DNA from: Euptelea pleiosperma
Lineage: Eukaryota; Streptophyta; Magnoliopsida; Ranunculales; Eupteleaceae
NCBI GenBank assembly: GCA_035048495.1
Contig: CM068549.1
Span: forward strand, 20,555,103-20,619,102
Direction of reading: 5' to 3'
DNA: 64,000 nucleotides
Below are positions 62,586-64,000 of the stretch, in pieces. The position numbers and the translations under genes were made by a program. The stretch's first letter is position 1; every line of letters starts with the position of its first letter. Below the pieces are notes generated by a model. The model was not told where the DNA came from. It ran no database searches and saw only the letters and a list, made by a program, of their open reading frames with translations.

Positions 62586-63179
62586 TTACAATTGTTTAAA
62601 CACATTTGAAGTGTAGGAACAACATTCGGGACTGTAGGAACAAGATTCGGGACTGTCGGAACAAGTTTGCCCCATCCGTGCGTCAATGACTCTAATTGGA
62701 CTCAGTTTGTGCGTTACATTCCTAAGCTTATAACAAGTGACTTTTTCGCAACAGGACCACGTAATTTGACTCAATCTCTTCCATTACAATTGTTTAAACA
62801 CATTTGAAGTGTAGGAACAACATTCGGGACTGTAGGAACAAGATTCGGGACTGTCGGAACAAGTTTGCCCCATCCGTGCGTCAATGACTCTAATTGGACT
62901 CAGTTTGTGCGTTACATTCCTAAGCTTATAACAAGTGACTTTTTCGCAACAGGACCACGTAATTTGACTCAATCTCTTCCATTACAATTGTTTAAACACA
63001 TTTGAAGTGTAGGAACAACATTCGGGACTGTAGGAACAAGATTCGGGACTGTCGGAACAAGTTTGCCCCATCCGTGCGTCAATGACTCTAATTGGACTCA
63101 GTTTGTGCGTTACATTCCTAAGCTTATAACAAGTGACTTTTTCGCAACCGGACCACGTACTTTGACTCAATCTCTTCCA
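62586..63179. repeat. Three consecutive 198-bp monomers
   Basis: Tandem copies at 62586, 62784 and 62982 without intervening 177-bp monomers. The same adjacency occurs in pairs at 26843, 43673, 56209 and 60755. Growth from two to three copies here suggests local expansion of the 198-bp form. Confidence 0.88.
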
Positions 63180-64000
63180 TTACAATTTTCTAAACACATT
63201 TGAAGTCTGGGAACAAGATTCGGGACAGTCGAAATAAGTTTGCTCCATCCGTGCGTCAATGTCTCTAATTGGACTCAGTTTGTGTGTTACATTCCGAAGT
63301 CTATAACTAGTGACTTGTTCTCGACCGGACCTCGTAATTTGACCAATTATCTTCTATAACAATTGTTTAAACACATTTGAAGTTTTAGAACTAGATTCGG
63401 GACAGTCGAAACAAGTTTGCTCCATCCGTGCGTCAATGTCTCTAATTGGACTCATTTTGTGTGTTACATTCCTAAGCCTATAACTAGTGACTTGTTCTCG
63501 ACCGGACCGCGTAATTTGACCTAATATCTTCTATAACAATTGTTTTAACACATTTGAAGTGTTGGAACAAGATTCAGGACTGTCAAAAAAGTTTGCCCCA
63601 TCCGTGCGTCAATGACTCTAATTGGACTCAGTTTGTGCGTTACATTCCGAAGCTTATAACAAGTGACTTTTTCGCAACCGGACCTGGTAATTTGACTCAA
63701 TCTCTTCAATTACAATTGTTTAAACACATTTGAAGTCTTGGAACAAGATTCGGGACGGTCGAAACAAGTTTGCTCCATCCGTGCGTCAGTGTCTCTAATT
63801 GGATTCAGTTTGTGTGTTACATTCCTAAGCCTATAACAAGTGACTTGTTCTCAACCGGACCTCCTAATTTGACTCAATATCTTCTATTACAATTGTTTAA
63901 ACACATTTGAAGTGTAGGAACAACATTCGGGACTGTAGGAACAAGATTCGGGACTGTCGGAACAAGTTTGCCCCATCCGTGCGTCAATGACTCTAATTGG

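Larger units (their letters stand above)
42464..64000. repeat. Satellite array C with higher-order organisation
   Basis: The same satellite family, here dominated by blocks that each contain one 198-bp monomer (177 bp plus a 21-bp internal duplication) and three or four 176-177-bp monomers, giving 728-bp and 905-bp units. The 198-bp monomers occur at about 43673, 43871, 44599, 45879, 46961, 47866, 48594, 49499, 50779, 51861, 52766, 53494, 54399, 55304, 56209, 56407, 57135, 58040, 58945, 59850, 60755, 60953, 61681, 62586, 62784 and 62982. Blocks are far more alike than in array A, suggesting recent amplification. The array runs off the window. Confidence 0.93.

Noticed and set aside
42464..63170. 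Many near-identical minus-strand ORFs of 62-77 codons (Cys-rich) and plus-strand ORFs of 94-117 codons in the satellite
   Set aside because: Monomers are 177 or 198 bp, both multiples of three, so any chance open frame is repeated in every unit. They occur on both strands over the same bases, have no promoter context, and vary as the satellite varies.
1..64000. CRISPR array
   Set aside because: The repeats are contiguous 177-198-bp monomers without unique spacers, in clearly plant DNA with no cas genes.

Overview
This window looks like centromeric or pericentromeric heterochromatin from a flowering plant. The species cannot be named from the sequence. About 64% of it is one AT-rich satellite family with a basic unit of about 177 bp. 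Two young, non-autonomous LTR retrotransposons with typical plant features interrupt the satellite: primer sites for initiator tRNA-Met and tRNA-Asp, TG...CA termini and 5-bp target duplications. I see no host protein gene, rRNA, tRNA or CRISPR array.

Layout: (1) 1-9497, satellite. (2) 9498-22740, element TE1 on the + strand: a tandem chain LTR-internal-LTR-internal-LTR (three 3863-bp LTRs, two 827-bp internal regions, exact 4690-bp period), flanked by one CAACA target duplication. (3) 22741-32399, satellite continuing exactly where TE1 split it. (4) 32400-42463, element TE2 on the - strand, flanked by AGGAA, with LTRs of 2305 bp (5') and 2180 bp (3') and one intact 610-codon ORF of unknown function. 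(5) 42464-64000, satellite in its most homogeneous, higher-order form: 905-bp and 728-bp blocks built from one 198-bp monomer plus four or three ordinary monomers, arranged in 4.9-kb and 4.5-kb tandem segmental duplications.

History: paralogous empty sites inside the window (29502-29506 and 7194-7198 for TE1; 25634-25638 for TE2) show that a roughly 6.7-kb satellite duplication came first and that each element then entered one copy. Neither element carries gag-pol enzyme domains. TE1 has no credible protein at all and resembles a LARD with Tekay/Del-type chromovirus termini. TE2 has only its 610-aa ORF and has Tat/Athila-type termini. Both would need enzymes from autonomous relatives. The strongest leads are the three-LTR chain, the fold-back template-switch scar in the TE2 3' LTR that removed a candidate promoter and poly(A) signal, the repeat-built TE2 protein, and the satellite's nested duplication structure. 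None amounts to a demonstrated new system. The long near-identical duplications and the TE1 chain should be confirmed as genuine rather than assembly products.
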